Source: Opitutaceae bacterium (lineage in GTDB: Bacteria > Verrucomicrobiota > Verrucomicrobiia > Opitutales > Opitutaceae). From it: 64,000 nt of DNA. A model generated the notes under the pieces. It saw nothing but the letters and a program-made list of their open reading frames with translations, was not told where the DNA came from and ran no database searches. Positions 17,076-27,600 of the stretch are shown here, one piece after another; the stretch's first letter is position 1; each line of letters begins with the position of its first letter. The stretch covers positions 186,001 to 250,000 of the forward strand of contig JANQSC010000013.1 in assembly GCA_028284235.1 (NCBI GenBank). Direction: 5' to 3'. The position numbers and the translations under genes were made by a program.

Positions 17076-20000
17076 CTAATGGTCCATTGAACGTAAGAAG
17101 CGTTCATAGGCGGCATTGATCGAATCAACGTTTGTCATAGAGTCCCCAGAATGCACCAGCACCCCAAAACGAAGCGTCAAGCTCTCGCCCACCTCAACCC
17201 TGGTGGGCCGGCGTTCCGGGATCCGCAAATAGGCTTTACGTCCGAAGGGATTGGCTAGCAGCAAGCCGTAATCCCGATTGTGCCAATACGAGCCACGAAA
17301 ATAGCTAGGGTCAGCCATCAGCGTCACGCCCGCCCATCGATCCCCTAGCTTTGCTGCGTAGTCGCTCCAAACGGCTTCCTTGGCGAAGGTCTCTTGGGCA
17401 GATTGGCCACCCTCGCTGTTCCGGATGAGCCCGCCGTTCTTTTCGATCATCGGCGTCGTCACCCGGACGCCCAATCCCATTTCCTCGTAGTCGCCGAACA
17501 CCAGTGGCTCCTTCGATGGAAAGTATTCTTCCTCCCATGTAATAAAGTAACCTCGGTCATGGGGCGTGAAGGCGAAGCGAGAGATCTGAGCTCCTATAAC
17601 TGCGCCGTCGGTTATATTCATTTCGTACTTTACCGCGAAACGCAGGTCGCCGCCTTCGACATGCGGTTCCTCGACAAACTCCTTGAATTCTACCGTGGCC
17701 TTATTGCGCCAGTAATCCTGCCCGTTAATATCCCCATAGGCGATCCATAGTCCTGGATGCATGAATTCGTGATCAACGGGATCCGTCCCTTCGACGGGAG
17801 GGAAATTTCGGGTCACCATCACGCCTTCTTTCGAGTACACGTCATAGAAAAAGGGCCGTCCCACCCTCGGATCAGCAAACGAGTAGGTGGCTATTGGCTG
17901 GCCGCCCAAGGCGATACGCAATTCCGTTTCGTTTTTCTCAAAGCTAAACGGTCCTTCGGCAGCGATCGCATTCGCGCGGCTGGAGGTTAGCGTAGCCATG
18001 TAGGCCACGAGATCGGCCACGTCTCTAGGTCCCAGCAAGCCGGCGAAGGAAGGCATCAATGATGTGTGCAGGCTCTCCTTTTCCGCGATCTCCGATTGGG
18101 GAACGCGTATCAGCTCGCCTACTACATTGCGAAGGCTAAGCTGCAGACCGCTTTCCTCGACTAGGCTGCCTACGTGAACGGTCCCGTCTTTGGTCGCGAC
18201 GCGTTGGGCGGCAAAGCCTTCCATAACCACTGCGTTGGGCTCCAGGATGGACTCGATCCAATGAAGCGGGTTGTCCCGGTCTCCAATCGTCGTCAAGTCC
18301 GGACCAAAGGCGCGACCTTGATCGTCAATAGCATGGCAGGACCAGCAAGCAGGTCCGGACTGGGAGAGAAACAGCCATTCTCCCCTGGCCGCGTCTCCCT
18401 CCGGCAGTTTGGCGATCGCCGCTTCCCTCGTAGTCGCCTCCGACGGCGACTGGGGCGGTCGCGGCCTAGCGAGAACAATATAGTTGAGTGGATCCGCGGC
18501 CGTTCCGTCACGGGTGTTGCCGCCAAGCGTAACGGTACCGGCCGGAAAGCTAGCCTTCCAAACCGAATACGATTGAGCCGTGCTTCGAAAGAACCGTTTC
18601 TCCAACTGCTCGAAGCCATCTACGAGCCAATCGGGACGGTTTCTCACCCTTAGGTCATGAGCGACGAAGACCTCCGATGCTTCGGGCAAATCGAAGCTCA
18701 AAAACCCCTCTCCGCTCGAGTTCCGGTCCGCATTCGCGGTTTGCAGGTAGAAGGCTCCTTCCAATTCCTCTGGATACCTCATCACCGTAGTTCCACTATC
18801 CGTGTACAACTGAGCCCCTACGGCAACGGCCTCTCGCCCCATTTGATACCTCCGTCCGCTCGCCGCTGAAATGTTGGAGACGAACGAGCTAAATGGCAGA
18901 CCGTTGAATAGAGACTCTTTCCCTTGCTCCTCCAAAGGCTCGATAGCGCCGGCCTTTTCCAAAAAGGAGCGGGCCACCGCAGCCACCTCGACTTCAGAGT
19001 CATCGAGCAGCGGCAAAACTCCGTCGGTCCCAATCAACCGCTTTTCCAATGATGCCAAAAGCGCCGATAGACGAACCCGGGGATGCTTGTCTTGCAGGAG
19101 GCGGGTCAATTCCTCTCCGCCCAGCAGGTTCGCGAGGGCCTGCCAGTTCGTGTAGAATACGACATCGTCCCGTTCGCGCTTTGCCAATTTGATCAACGAG
19201 TCCGCGGCGCTCGTATCCATGGTCTCGAAAATGGCTGTAACGGCCGCATGGCGTATTCGCGGTTCAGAATCCTCGAGGGCCTTGATCACAACGGGCGAAA
19301 CCGGTCGCTTCGCCAGCGTCGAACGGTAGCCAAGAATCCGGATCGCCTGCAGTCTTGTATTGAAATCTTCTTTACCATTGTCCAGAGCTCTCGCAGCGAG
19401 CCATTCATCGATTTGAAGATTGCCAAGGCCGAAACGCCCGATCGTCCACAGAGCCCACGTTTCTTGAGCGGTCGTTCCGTTTCCATCGTCCAGCCAACGC
19501 TGGAGTTCGTCTAGCGATCCTCGACTTACTAACTCCTTGCTAGCATCCGCAGACCGGACAGGCAATTCATGGTCCAAGTCCGCGACCAGCTCATCGAAAG
19601 TGGCGTCTGCCCCAAGAGGTTCTATTTCAGCGAGGGCATGGCGATCATCTTCTGTCGGCTGCCACGCGAAGCGCCAAACCCGTCCCGCGCTCACGAACTC
19701 CCCATCTTTCCACTCAGAACCATAACTGGTTCCCCAACTGAGCACGTATAGGGCTCCGTCAGGACCGACTGCGATATCAGTAGGCCGGAACAGCGACTTC
19801 CCTCCGCTAAAAAGGTCCACAGGTTTTCCTCCCTCTATGGCCATACGAGCCCCATCCCATTCCGGCCGAACCAGATAGACGACCTTGCGCAGCCAGTCGC
19901 CCACAAAGAACCCGCGGTACTTCTCTGGAAAACCGTTCCCGCGGTGATGGAGGACACCGGTCGTCGAACCATCGACGTGATAGTTCATCGTCGGCGCGGT

Positions 20001-20999
20001 CGGCAAGTGATCCTCGCCCGCCCAATGGGAACTCCAAGCATGATTCCATCCCATGTGGGCTCCTTTGAACGGCATGTAGAATTTATCGCCCGCTGTCTGG
20101 TCCTGATCAGCGCCCATCCAATCAAAGGTTTCGCTGAAAGCGATATCCCAGGGATTGCGAAACCCTCGGGCTACGATCTCGAGCTGACTGCCGTCTGGTT
20201 GGCTACGCAAGATGCCCCCATGCCTTCCCCAATCGTCGTTGGGATTGTGAAAATTCGCTTGGTAGGTTTCTGCCGTGAACACTTCCGGTTCCGGAAAATC
20301 GGGCAGGCCATCATCGAGTTCAGTGGCCCAGGAGGCCAGTTCTCGGAAGGGTTTAGGCGCCACGCGTCCGGGCTTGATCAAGCCCCGCGAGTTGCCTTTC
20401 GACATGTAGAGACGACCGTCCGGAGCGAAATTCAAACCGTGCAGCGAGTGCTCCAGGTTTCCTAAGTCCGTGTAAAGGCGCACGTACTCGTCAGCCACGT
20501 CATCCCCGTCCAGGTCCCGGACGATGGTAAAGTCAGGGGCATTGGCCACGTAAAGATCGTCGCCCAGCCAAGCGAGACCTTGAATGCTATTGAAACCTGT
20601 AGCGAAGGTTTGGGTACGATCGGCAACGCCATCGCCGTCGTCATCGACAAGCCTGACCACACTGTCTTTGGGCGAATTCTCCTCCATGCGCCTCCACTGG
20701 GGGCCTTGTCCAATGAACAGGCGTCCCCGCTGGTCGAAGGCCATGGACACGGGATTGCGCACGACTGGTTCGCTTGCCACCAAGGTCACTTCGAAACCCT
20801 CCGGAGCAGTCGGAAAGGCCTCGAGATCCGCATAGGGATCCCCACCCCTGTACTTAGAAAACAATTTCTGATATTCCGTTCCCGCGTCCTGCCCTGCAAC
20901 AGGGAGGGAAATAAGGAAGAGAGATAAAGCGAGACCCAGGATCTGCTGGTTTCTTGAAAAATGGGAGTAGTCGGTTCTATTCATCTCCAAAAAGTTCAC
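17076..20999 (-). CDS. PVC-type haem-binding protein fused to DUF6807 (copy A)
   Basis: This 1,307-residue exported fusion begins with a signal peptide (about 19-36). A PVC-type beta-propeller "membrane-bound dehydrogenase" domain follows (about 55-450; GFEVTLVASEPVVRNPVSMA, LYVANAPDFTIVRDLDGDD, Asp-rich loops such as DDDGDGVADRT). Next are HEAT-like helical repeats (about 480-690), a cytochrome c domain with C885/C888/H889 (CWSCH), and a C-terminal DUF6807/PmoA-like domain (about 1005-1307; GLWIAYGDINGQDYWRN, MGLGVRVTTPMIEKNGGLI, YFRGSYWHNRDYGLLLANPFGRKA). The GTG at 20999 overlaps the upstream stop (GTGA); an ATG at 20984 is an alternative. A close paralogue lies at 24668-28555. It is probably periplasmic and redox-active, substrate unknown. 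Confidence 0.93.
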   Translation of the reverse strand: MNFLEMNRTDYSHFSRNQQILGLALSLFLISLPVAGQDAGTEYQKLFSKYRGGDPYADLEAFPTAPEGFEVTLVASEPVVRNPVSMAFDQRGRLFIGQGPQWRRMEENSPKDSVVRLVDDDGDGVADRTQTFATGFNSIQGLAWLGDDLYVANAPDFTIVRDLDGDDVADEYVRLYTDLGNLEHSLHGLNFAPDGRLYMSKGNSRGLIKPGRVAPKPFRELASWATELDDGLPDFPEPEVFTAETYQANFHNPNDDWGRHGGILRSQPDGSQLEIVARGFRNPWDIAFSETFDWMGADQDQTAGDKFYMPFKGAHMGWNHAWSSHWAGEDHLPTAPTMNYHVDGSTTGVLHHRGNGFPEKYRGFFVGDWLRKVVYLVRPEWDGARMAIEGGKPVDLFSGGKSLFRPTDIAVGPDGALYVLSWGTSYGSEWKDGEFVSAGRVWRFAWQPTEDDRHALAEIEPLGADATFDELVADLDHELPVRSADASKELVSRGSLDELQRWLDDGNGTTAQETWALWTIGRFGLGNLQIDEWLAARALDNGKEDFNTRLQAIRILGYRSTLAKRPVSPVVIKALEDSEPRIRHAAVTAIFETMDTSAADSLIKLAKRERDDVVFYTNWQALANLLGGEELTRLLQDKHPRVRLSALLASLEKRLIGTDGVLPLLDDSEVEVAAVARSFLEKAGAIEPLEEQGKESLFNGLPFSSFVSNISAASGRRYQMGREAVAVGAQLYTDSGTTVMRYPEELEGAFYLQTANADRNSSGEGFLSFDLPEASEVFVAHDLRVRNRPDWLVDGFEQLEKRFFRSTAQSYSVWKASFPAGTVTLGGNTRDGTAADPLNYIVLARPRPPQSPSEATTREAAIAKLPEGDAARGEWLFLSQSGPACWSCHAIDDQGRAFGPDLTTIGDRDNPLHWIESILEPNAVVMEGFAAQRVATKDGTVHVGSLVEESGLQLSLRNVVGELIRVPQSEIAEKESLHTSLMPSFAGLLGPRDVADLVAYMATLTSSRANAIAAEGPFSFEKNETELRIALGGQPIATYSFADPRVGRPFFYDVYSKEGVMVTRNFPPVEGTDPVDHEFMHPGLWIAYGDINGQDYWRNKATVEFKEFVEEPHVEGGDLRFAVKYEMNITDGAVIGAQISRFAFTPHDRGYFITWEEEYFPSKEPLVFGDYEEMGLGVRVTTPMIEKNGGLIRNSEGGQSAQETFAKEAVWSDYAAKLGDRWAGVTLMADPSYFRGSYWHNRDYGLLLANPFGRKAYLRIPERRPTRVEVGESLTLRFGVLVHSGDSMTNVDSINAAYERFLRSMDH

Positions 21000-22429
21000 T
21001 CGTTCGGCTGGTACACTACCTTCGGGTCGTAGATCGGGCTATCCGAGTCCGCGCTGCCTGCCACGAGCGGAGCGTTGACCTGAGGAAGCCAGGCGGCATG
21101 AGCATCGATGATCCCGTTGAACCGGGCTTTGCCGGCCAAATTGATCCATTCATGGGGATCCTTCGAATGATCATACAGTTCTTCCGAGCCATCGGCGTAG
21201 CGAATGTAGCGCCAGCGCTCAGAACGAATGGCATGATTGTGGGGGCCAAAGGTAGTAACGGCGGGGCGACTCCAAGCAGCCATGGGATTCTCGATCAAGG
21301 GCACAAGACTCGCTCCATCGAGGTGAGGTTTCGCTGGAAGGCCCGCGTACTCAACCAAAGTTGGGTAGAGGTCAATCAGCCCCACAGGTCGATCTACCTC
21401 TTGTTCCTGGGGTATTCGAGGGCCGGCAAAGATTAGGGGCACTTTGGTGGACTCCTCCCAGAGCGATCGCTTGGCCCAACGCTGTTTCTCGCCAAGGTGG
21501 TACCCGTGATCGCTCCATACGACAATCAATGTATTTTCCGCGTACTCCGATGCTTCGAGAGCGTCTAAGACACGGCCCAACTGATGATCCACGAAATGGA
21601 TACTTGCTAGGTAGGCCTGAACAGAGTGTTGCCACTCGTCGTTTTCCACCACCCAGTGGTGACGAGGAGCCGACGCTGAAAAAGTGAGCTTTCTGGCGTA
21701 ACCAGATATATCGTCTCCATCGCTGTCCAGCGTTTCGGGAAGGGCAACTGATTCGCGCGGAAACGCATCGAACCACTTCTTCCCGACATACCAAGGCACG
21801 TGCGGTCGGAAAAATCCACATCCCAGAAAAAATGGCTTTTCCCGTTTCTTTCCAAGCTGATCGATAGTCCAGTCGGCCACCTTCGTATCCGGCATCGCTT
21901 CGTCCTCGAACGGCGCCACGCCCCAATCCACGTTTTTCGAGCCTTTGTGATAGCTGATGCGCTTTTCTGGATACGGTCCCAACCGGCCGAAATCACCTCC
22001 ATATTGCGGAAACGACGCATCGTCATTCAGGTGGAAGACTTTGCCTGCCGCCAAGGCCTCATACCCGTGTTTCATAAAGTACTGCGGCAAGGTAACCGCC
22101 GCTTTCAATGAATCGATCGATCGGATATCTAGCGGCTTGAGAAAATAAAGCCCGCTCGTGGAGGGAAAAATACCTGTAAGCAGACTGTTGCGCGAAGGCC
22201 CGCAAATGGGCGACTGGCAATGAGCATTGTTGAACTGCAACCCCCGGGCCGCCAAGCGATCCAAGTTGGGCGTTTTAGCCTGGGGATGTCCACCATAGCT
22301 CCCCGTCCAATCGTTCAGATCGTCGATGGCGATAAATAGGATGTTGGGCTGAGCGCCTCTCACAACCCAGTCGAAATTGCCCAGAATGGCTAAACAAACG
22401 GCAAAAACGAATACCCCTCTTCCCAACAT
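20996..22429 (-). CDS. Iduronate-2-sulfatase-like sulfatase (CGPSR)
   Basis: This 477-residue exported sulfatase has a signal peptide (MLGRGVFVFAVCLAILGN). The metal block NILFIAIDDLNDWTGSYGG is the form typical of iduronate-2-sulfatase relatives. The modification site is CGPSR with Cys76. Other landmarks are ALAAGKVFH, GCGFFRPHVPWYV, VVWSDHGYHLGEKQRWAKRS and RYIRYADGSEELYDHSKDP. It is 28% or more similar by eye to the sulfatase at 37361-38791, sharing the same blocks. It sits between the rhamnosidase and the DUF6807 fusion. IDS-like members often act on sulfated uronates, but specificity cannot be read from sequence. Confidence 0.93.
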   Translation of the reverse strand: MLGRGVFVFAVCLAILGNFDWVVRGAQPNILFIAIDDLNDWTGSYGGHPQAKTPNLDRLAARGLQFNNAHCQSPICGPSRNSLLTGIFPSTSGLYFLKPLDIRSIDSLKAAVTLPQYFMKHGYEALAAGKVFHLNDDASFPQYGGDFGRLGPYPEKRISYHKGSKNVDWGVAPFEDEAMPDTKVADWTIDQLGKKREKPFFLGCGFFRPHVPWYVGKKWFDAFPRESVALPETLDSDGDDISGYARKLTFSASAPRHHWVVENDEWQHSVQAYLASIHFVDHQLGRVLDALEASEYAENTLIVVWSDHGYHLGEKQRWAKRSLWEESTKVPLIFAGPRIPQEQEVDRPVGLIDLYPTLVEYAGLPAKPHLDGASLVPLIENPMAAWSRPAVTTFGPHNHAIRSERWRYIRYADGSEELYDHSKDPHEWINLAGKARFNGIIDAHAAWLPQVNAPLVAGSADSDSPIYDPKVVYQPNE

Positions 22430-22431
22430 CG

Positions 22432-24666
22432 TCAGTGACTGAAAACGACGAAAACAGAGTCGTTTCGTTTCAATTTTATCGGGATGGTTACACTTCCATC
22501 TTGCAAAGATCGCCCTTCAGCAATCTCTACATTTCCTGTTTTCGGCTCCCAAATCTCTGGAGTTTCGCCTTGTCCAACAAAAGTAACCTCGCCGTCAAAG
22601 GGCTCTTCCCAACTCGATATCAAGAACAGCTCTGCATCAGCAACGCGACGGCGCTGGTAGCTTAGCTTGCCATCGGACTCCTGCCAATGCGCCGATTGGT
22701 TTTCACTAGTCACTTCCTTCCAGGATTTTCCGCGTGAATCCCGAACCCGGCCTTCACTTTGAGCAGCCAGAAGCTCTTCCAGTAGTTCCGAGCTTCCAGA
22801 ACGACCGCCGGCGAAAACGCTCCATTCGCTGGGCAAGGAAACCAAGCAGTTGATAGAAATACCCTGCTCGACTAAAGCGGTAATATACTCTGCCTCTTCC
22901 AAGGAACGAATGTCGTCACGCAACACTATATTCCCAATACGATCGTCTACGAGTTCGCCCGATTCCAAAATCAATCTCAGGATTTCCGTGTTAGCTCCGT
23001 TCACACTATTGATCCCTGATCCTGGCTGGCCTTCGATATTATTGTACGGGCCGTCCGAGAAGTTAGGCTTTACTGGATACACCAGATTGTCCGTTATCGG
23101 AACTCCAGACTGCATCACAAATTGATTGCGGGCAATAAAACGGGACACTCGCGGCATTTCCGGCCACCAAGAGGCATTCCGATTGATGTGGGCCTCCGCA
23201 TAGAGACGCCAACCCGGATGCGGCACTTCGAGAGGAGAATAGCTAAAGCAATGCATCTGGATGCGGTTGATGCCCCGCCCGAAATGGGCATTGGATAGCT
23301 GGATCATCTTTTCGGGCGTGGCTTTCCACATATCATTGCGATCCACATTCTTCATACGCCCATACTGGCCCGCATAGTCTCGTTCCAGATTTCCGTCCTG
23401 AACGCTAATAAAGGTAAACCCCTCTACGCTCGTGATTGGCTTGTCGAGCAGACGACTGGTCCACACGGCTTCGACCACTAGCTTGCCCTCTTCAATTTCA
23501 GGCGTGTCGACTACCGCGTAGCTGTCGAAAAAATTTCGTTCCAAGCCTCTTCCGTAAGCTTGGGGCCGGTGTCGAATGCCCAACTCGTTGAGGTACTCCG
23601 TTATCGTTCCGAAAAAGTTCTCGCGGACGAGCGTTTCCTCCAAGGTGGCTAGATCGGCTTCAATCGACTCCTTGTTTGGACCGTAGCCAAGCAAGGCATA
23701 CATGCGTTCACGTATATCGTAACCAAGCTCCTCCTCCGAGGCCTCATAGATCGCTGGCGACCAATAGCGTCCGCCGTTTCGATTGGGCACGAACTCCCAA
23801 CTGTCGGTGGCGATATCGGCAAACGTCGTCCCGAAAAACCGTTTCAGTTTCGGACTCATCCGCCCAAACATGTAGTCGAGGTGGAACAACACCGCTTCCT
23901 TCGATGCCGGATCAACCTCGGGACCTTCTCCCTTATCCACCAAGCCTCCTGGAATGGTCTGGAATAGCCCCAGAAGCCAATCACCTTCAGGTACCTCCCA
24001 TTCAAGTCGCCCATCAGAACCTACCATACGCGTGAGGTCGAGGTACGAATCAGGAGTTACCCTTTCTTCGCCGGAAATCTTCCAAGCGGCAACGAAGGTA
24101 TCCTCGGGCACTTCAACGGTGTCATCCCCGTCCAACGACCGTGGCCCAGAGAGCATCCGGCTCGACGGCATTAAATGTTTAGACCGATGCTCGTCGGTTA
24201 TCCAACGACCCCCAGGAGGCCACCCTTGCCCTAGGTTCATTGAGAAATAGAGCCCGAGGCGTTCCGCCTCGCTGAGAGTATGCTCGAGAATATCGATATA
24301 TTCAGGCGACATATGCCTGTACTTTCGGTGTCCCCATTTCTCCCATTCTTCAGGCGAATACAGGGGACCCGGTCTCCCCGCAAACCCGTGCATAGTGACG
24401 TCCCGAACCTCGAATCCCCCAATTCCCGCTTGGGCCAGTTCCTCCAATTCATAGGTGATGTGTTCCTTGCTGAGAACGCTATCGAACCAGAACCAATACA
24501 CCCACGGGCCCGATTTTAGCGGCGGGTTCTGGAACCCCTCCCTCAATTCAGAGAGCGTGTTCACACGATAGTCGTAGGTATTGGGTAGCGACGTTTCCGT
24601 ATCAGAATTATTCTGACAACCTAGAAGCAATGTAGCAGCAGCGAGTATCAGTATTCCTCTCTTCAT
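22432..24666 (-). CDS. GH106-type alpha-L-rhamnosidase-like lipoprotein
   Basis: This 744-residue protein begins with a lipoprotein signal (MKRGILILAAATLLLGC, lipid-modified Cys17), so it is membrane-anchored outside the cytosol. The opening catalytic-domain block (LREGFQNPPLKSGPWVYWFW, then an ITYELEELAQAGIGGFEVRD segment) matches the start of family 106 glycoside hydrolases. These cleave terminal alpha-L-rhamnose, including from rhamnogalacturonan and ulvan-type chains. Further GH106-like blocks are YFSMNLGQGWPPGGRWI and a RIQMHCFSYSPLEVPHPGW segment. It is shorter than many GH106 enzymes, which often exceed 900 residues. An AAAGGA-like site lies about 8 bp before the start, which is 1 bp from the preceding stop. 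Family assignment is likely; the exact linkage is unknown. Confidence 0.82.
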   Translation of the reverse strand: MKRGILILAAATLLLGCQNNSDTETSLPNTYDYRVNTLSELREGFQNPPLKSGPWVYWFWFDSVLSKEHITYELEELAQAGIGGFEVRDVTMHGFAGRPGPLYSPEEWEKWGHRKYRHMSPEYIDILEHTLSEAERLGLYFSMNLGQGWPPGGRWITDEHRSKHLMPSSRMLSGPRSLDGDDTVEVPEDTFVAAWKISGEERVTPDSYLDLTRMVGSDGRLEWEVPEGDWLLGLFQTIPGGLVDKGEGPEVDPASKEAVLFHLDYMFGRMSPKLKRFFGTTFADIATDSWEFVPNRNGGRYWSPAIYEASEEELGYDIRERMYALLGYGPNKESIEADLATLEETLVRENFFGTITEYLNELGIRHRPQAYGRGLERNFFDSYAVVDTPEIEEGKLVVEAVWTSRLLDKPITSVEGFTFISVQDGNLERDYAGQYGRMKNVDRNDMWKATPEKMIQLSNAHFGRGINRIQMHCFSYSPLEVPHPGWRLYAEAHINRNASWWPEMPRVSRFIARNQFVMQSGVPITDNLVYPVKPNFSDGPYNNIEGQPGSGINSVNGANTEILRLILESGELVDDRIGNIVLRDDIRSLEEAEYITALVEQGISINCLVSLPSEWSVFAGGRSGSSELLEELLAAQSEGRVRDSRGKSWKEVTSENQSAHWQESDGKLSYQRRRVADAELFLISSWEEPFDGEVTFVGQGETPEIWEPKTGNVEIAEGRSLQDGSVTIPIKLKRNDSVFVVFSH

Positions 24667-24667
24667 C

Positions 24668-27600
24668 TCAATAGTCCTTTACGTAGTCTTCGAATACAGA
24701 GTCGATTTGCTCTGCCGGGATACGCTTGTCGCGCGAATGCACATACACTCCGTACCGCATGCGCAGGGACTCGCCCGCCTTGACAGGAATCGAGCTCACC
24801 TCGCCCTGCCTCATGGCCTTTCGGCCGAATGCGTTAGAGGCCATCGCCCCGTAGTTGCGGTTGTGCCACCAGGACTGCCTGAAATTCTCCGGATGCCCCA
24901 TCATCGCGAGACCGGCGAACCGGCCGTCCACCTTGCCTGAATAATCCGTCCAATTCGCAGGTTTGCCCCACGTATTCTTGGCCGTCTCCAAACCGGCGCT
25001 GGTGCGAATCAGCCCGCCGTTCTTTTCGATAATGGGAGTCGCTACCCGAGCCCCCAATCCCATTTCCTCTTGATCGCCGAAAACGATTTCATCGCCCACA
25101 GGCGCGTAGACATCGTCCCAAACGAGCAGCCATCCATCCTCGACCGGCTCGAATGTGAATTGGGATACCTGGCGGCCGATCGCATCCCCGCCTTCCGATC
25201 GCAAAGCGTTTTCAACGGCGAAGGTCAATTTCCCATTTTCGATACGCGGAGGAGCGACAAAGCGCTCGTGGGTAATCGGGGCCCGGTTTCGCCAAGAGTC
25301 TTGCCCGCTCAAGTCGCCAAAAGCCATCCAGAGACCTGGGTGGTAGGTAGCGTGATCGGGATCGTCGAGACCATCCACGGGAGGGAAATTCCGAGTGACT
25401 CGAACGCCATCCGTTGTATTCAGATTATAAAAGTACGGTCGAGGCAGATCGGGATCGCGCATGACATAGGTCGCGATCGGCTCGCCGTCGTAGAATATCG
25501 AGAGCTCGTCTTTGCCTTGTTCAAAGTAAAACCCGTCTGGCGGCTTGTTTCGGGTCGTCAACGTACCCAAATAGCTTACCAAATCCGCCACGTCGCTCGG
25601 CTTCAACGTGGCCGCGTACGAGGGCATGAGCGAACTATGAAGACTGCTTCGGTTTGAGATTTCCGATTTCCGTATCCGAGCGACTTCCCCAGTGGCCTGG
25701 CGTACCGTTAGAAGCAGATCGCTCTCTTCCTCCAACACCCCTGCGTACGACTGACCATCCGCTGTCGTCACCACCTGCGTCGCATAGCCTTCGGTAACAA
25801 TAGCGTTGGGTTCCAGGATAGACTCGATCCAATGGACAACGTTGTCCCTATCCCCAATCAGCGACAAGTCTGGACCATAGATTCGCCCATCCCCGTCGAC
25901 TTGGTGACAAGTCCAGCAAGCAGCGCCTTCGACACCCTTGAATAGCCACTCGCCCCGGGCCGGATTGCCATCGCCTAAGACATCCAACACCATTTCCTTA
26001 GTGGTTGCTTGCGAGGGGGGTTCCACCGGCGCAGGCTCCAGCATTACGACGTAGTTGATCGGGGCCCTAGCCTGGCCATCGACGGTGTTGCCACCGAACG
26101 TGACCATTCCCGCCGGCGCCGTTTTTTTGAAAACAGCATAGCTCTTCGCCGTTCCCCGGAATCGATTGCCTCGAAAAGGCTCGAAATGCTCCGTCAGCCA
26201 AGCGGGACGATTACCCCGGATGTCCTCGTCATGAGCGAGGTAAATCGTCGTTTCAGTCGGTAGCGAGAAACTCAGAAACCGGTCACCCGTCGAGTAGGCC
26301 CCCGCATTCACATTCTGGATATATGATAGGCCCTCGAACACATCCCCAATGTCCGACATGGCTATGGTGTCATCCGCATAGAGTTGCATTTGGTACGCCA
26401 ACGGAAATGGAGCGACACGCGGAGCGGGATCGCTTCCTGCCCTTAGATTGCGGACAAAGTCGCCATAACGCAGCCCGGCGAAGACTTCCTCGTCACCACT
26501 CTGCCCTTCGGGCTCAAGCACGCCTGCCTTGACCAGAAACGAACGGGCGTATTGGGATACGTTGGAATCTGGGTCATCGACAAGCGGAGCCACCCTATCC
26601 GTATCCAAGTGACGTGATTCCAGCAACGCGAAAAGGGCTGCCAGTCTTACCTGGCCTCTGCGGTCGTCGAGAAGTTCTTCGATTTCATCTGCATTCGAAA
26701 GCGTCCTCAACGCCTGCCAACCCGAGTAAAAGACCATCCGATCATCCTCCTTAGCCAGCCGATTCACTAGAGCGCCACGCATCGCTTCGTCGCCTGCTTC
26801 CATAATCGCAATCGCAGCTGCTTGGCGCACTCGGGGTTCCCTGTCGTTCAGGACCCGTCGAAATCCGTCTGGAAGCGATCGCTTGGAGACCGCGGATCGA
26901 AATCCCAAGATTCGGACAGATTGCAGCCTCGTATTGAAATTGTCGTTACCTCCTTTTCTGCTCAAAGACAGAAACCAGTCATCCAGGGACTCATCGGAGG
27001 GATGGATTCTAGCGAGCGTCCATAGTCCCCACGTTTCCTGGTCCGTAGTCAACGAGGAAGCATCAAGCCATTGCTTCAGCGCTTCTGAAGCTTCGCGTTT
27101 CACGAGCTCGTCAGCCGCGTCGACGCGACGGGTCCGCAGTCGATGATCCAACGCATCTAGCAATCCTTGATCCGAGAGGCTCTGAATTTCGGGATAGGAC
27201 GTTGGCTTGCTCGCAGCCGCGCCTTCCCCGTTCCAAGCTATCCGCCAGACCCGACCGGCGTTAGTCATCTCGCCATCCTCGAATACCGCCCCATAGGTCG
27301 TGCCCCAACTGAGAACGTATATGGCTCCATCGGGGCCGATTTCCAAATCCGTTGCCCGGAAGAGCGACTTGCCGCCTTTGATAAAGTCGATGGGCCCTCC
27401 GCCTTCGATATCCATTCGAGCCCCATCCCACGCGGGCTTTATGAAATAGACGACCTTGCGGAGCCAATCGCCTACAAAGAAGCCTCGGTACTCCTCCGGA
27501 AAAACGTCCGCGTCATAATAGATAACACCCGTGGTGGAACCGTCCACCAAGGGACCCACTATAGGCACCGTGGGCAAATGCTCCTCTCCCGTCCAATCGC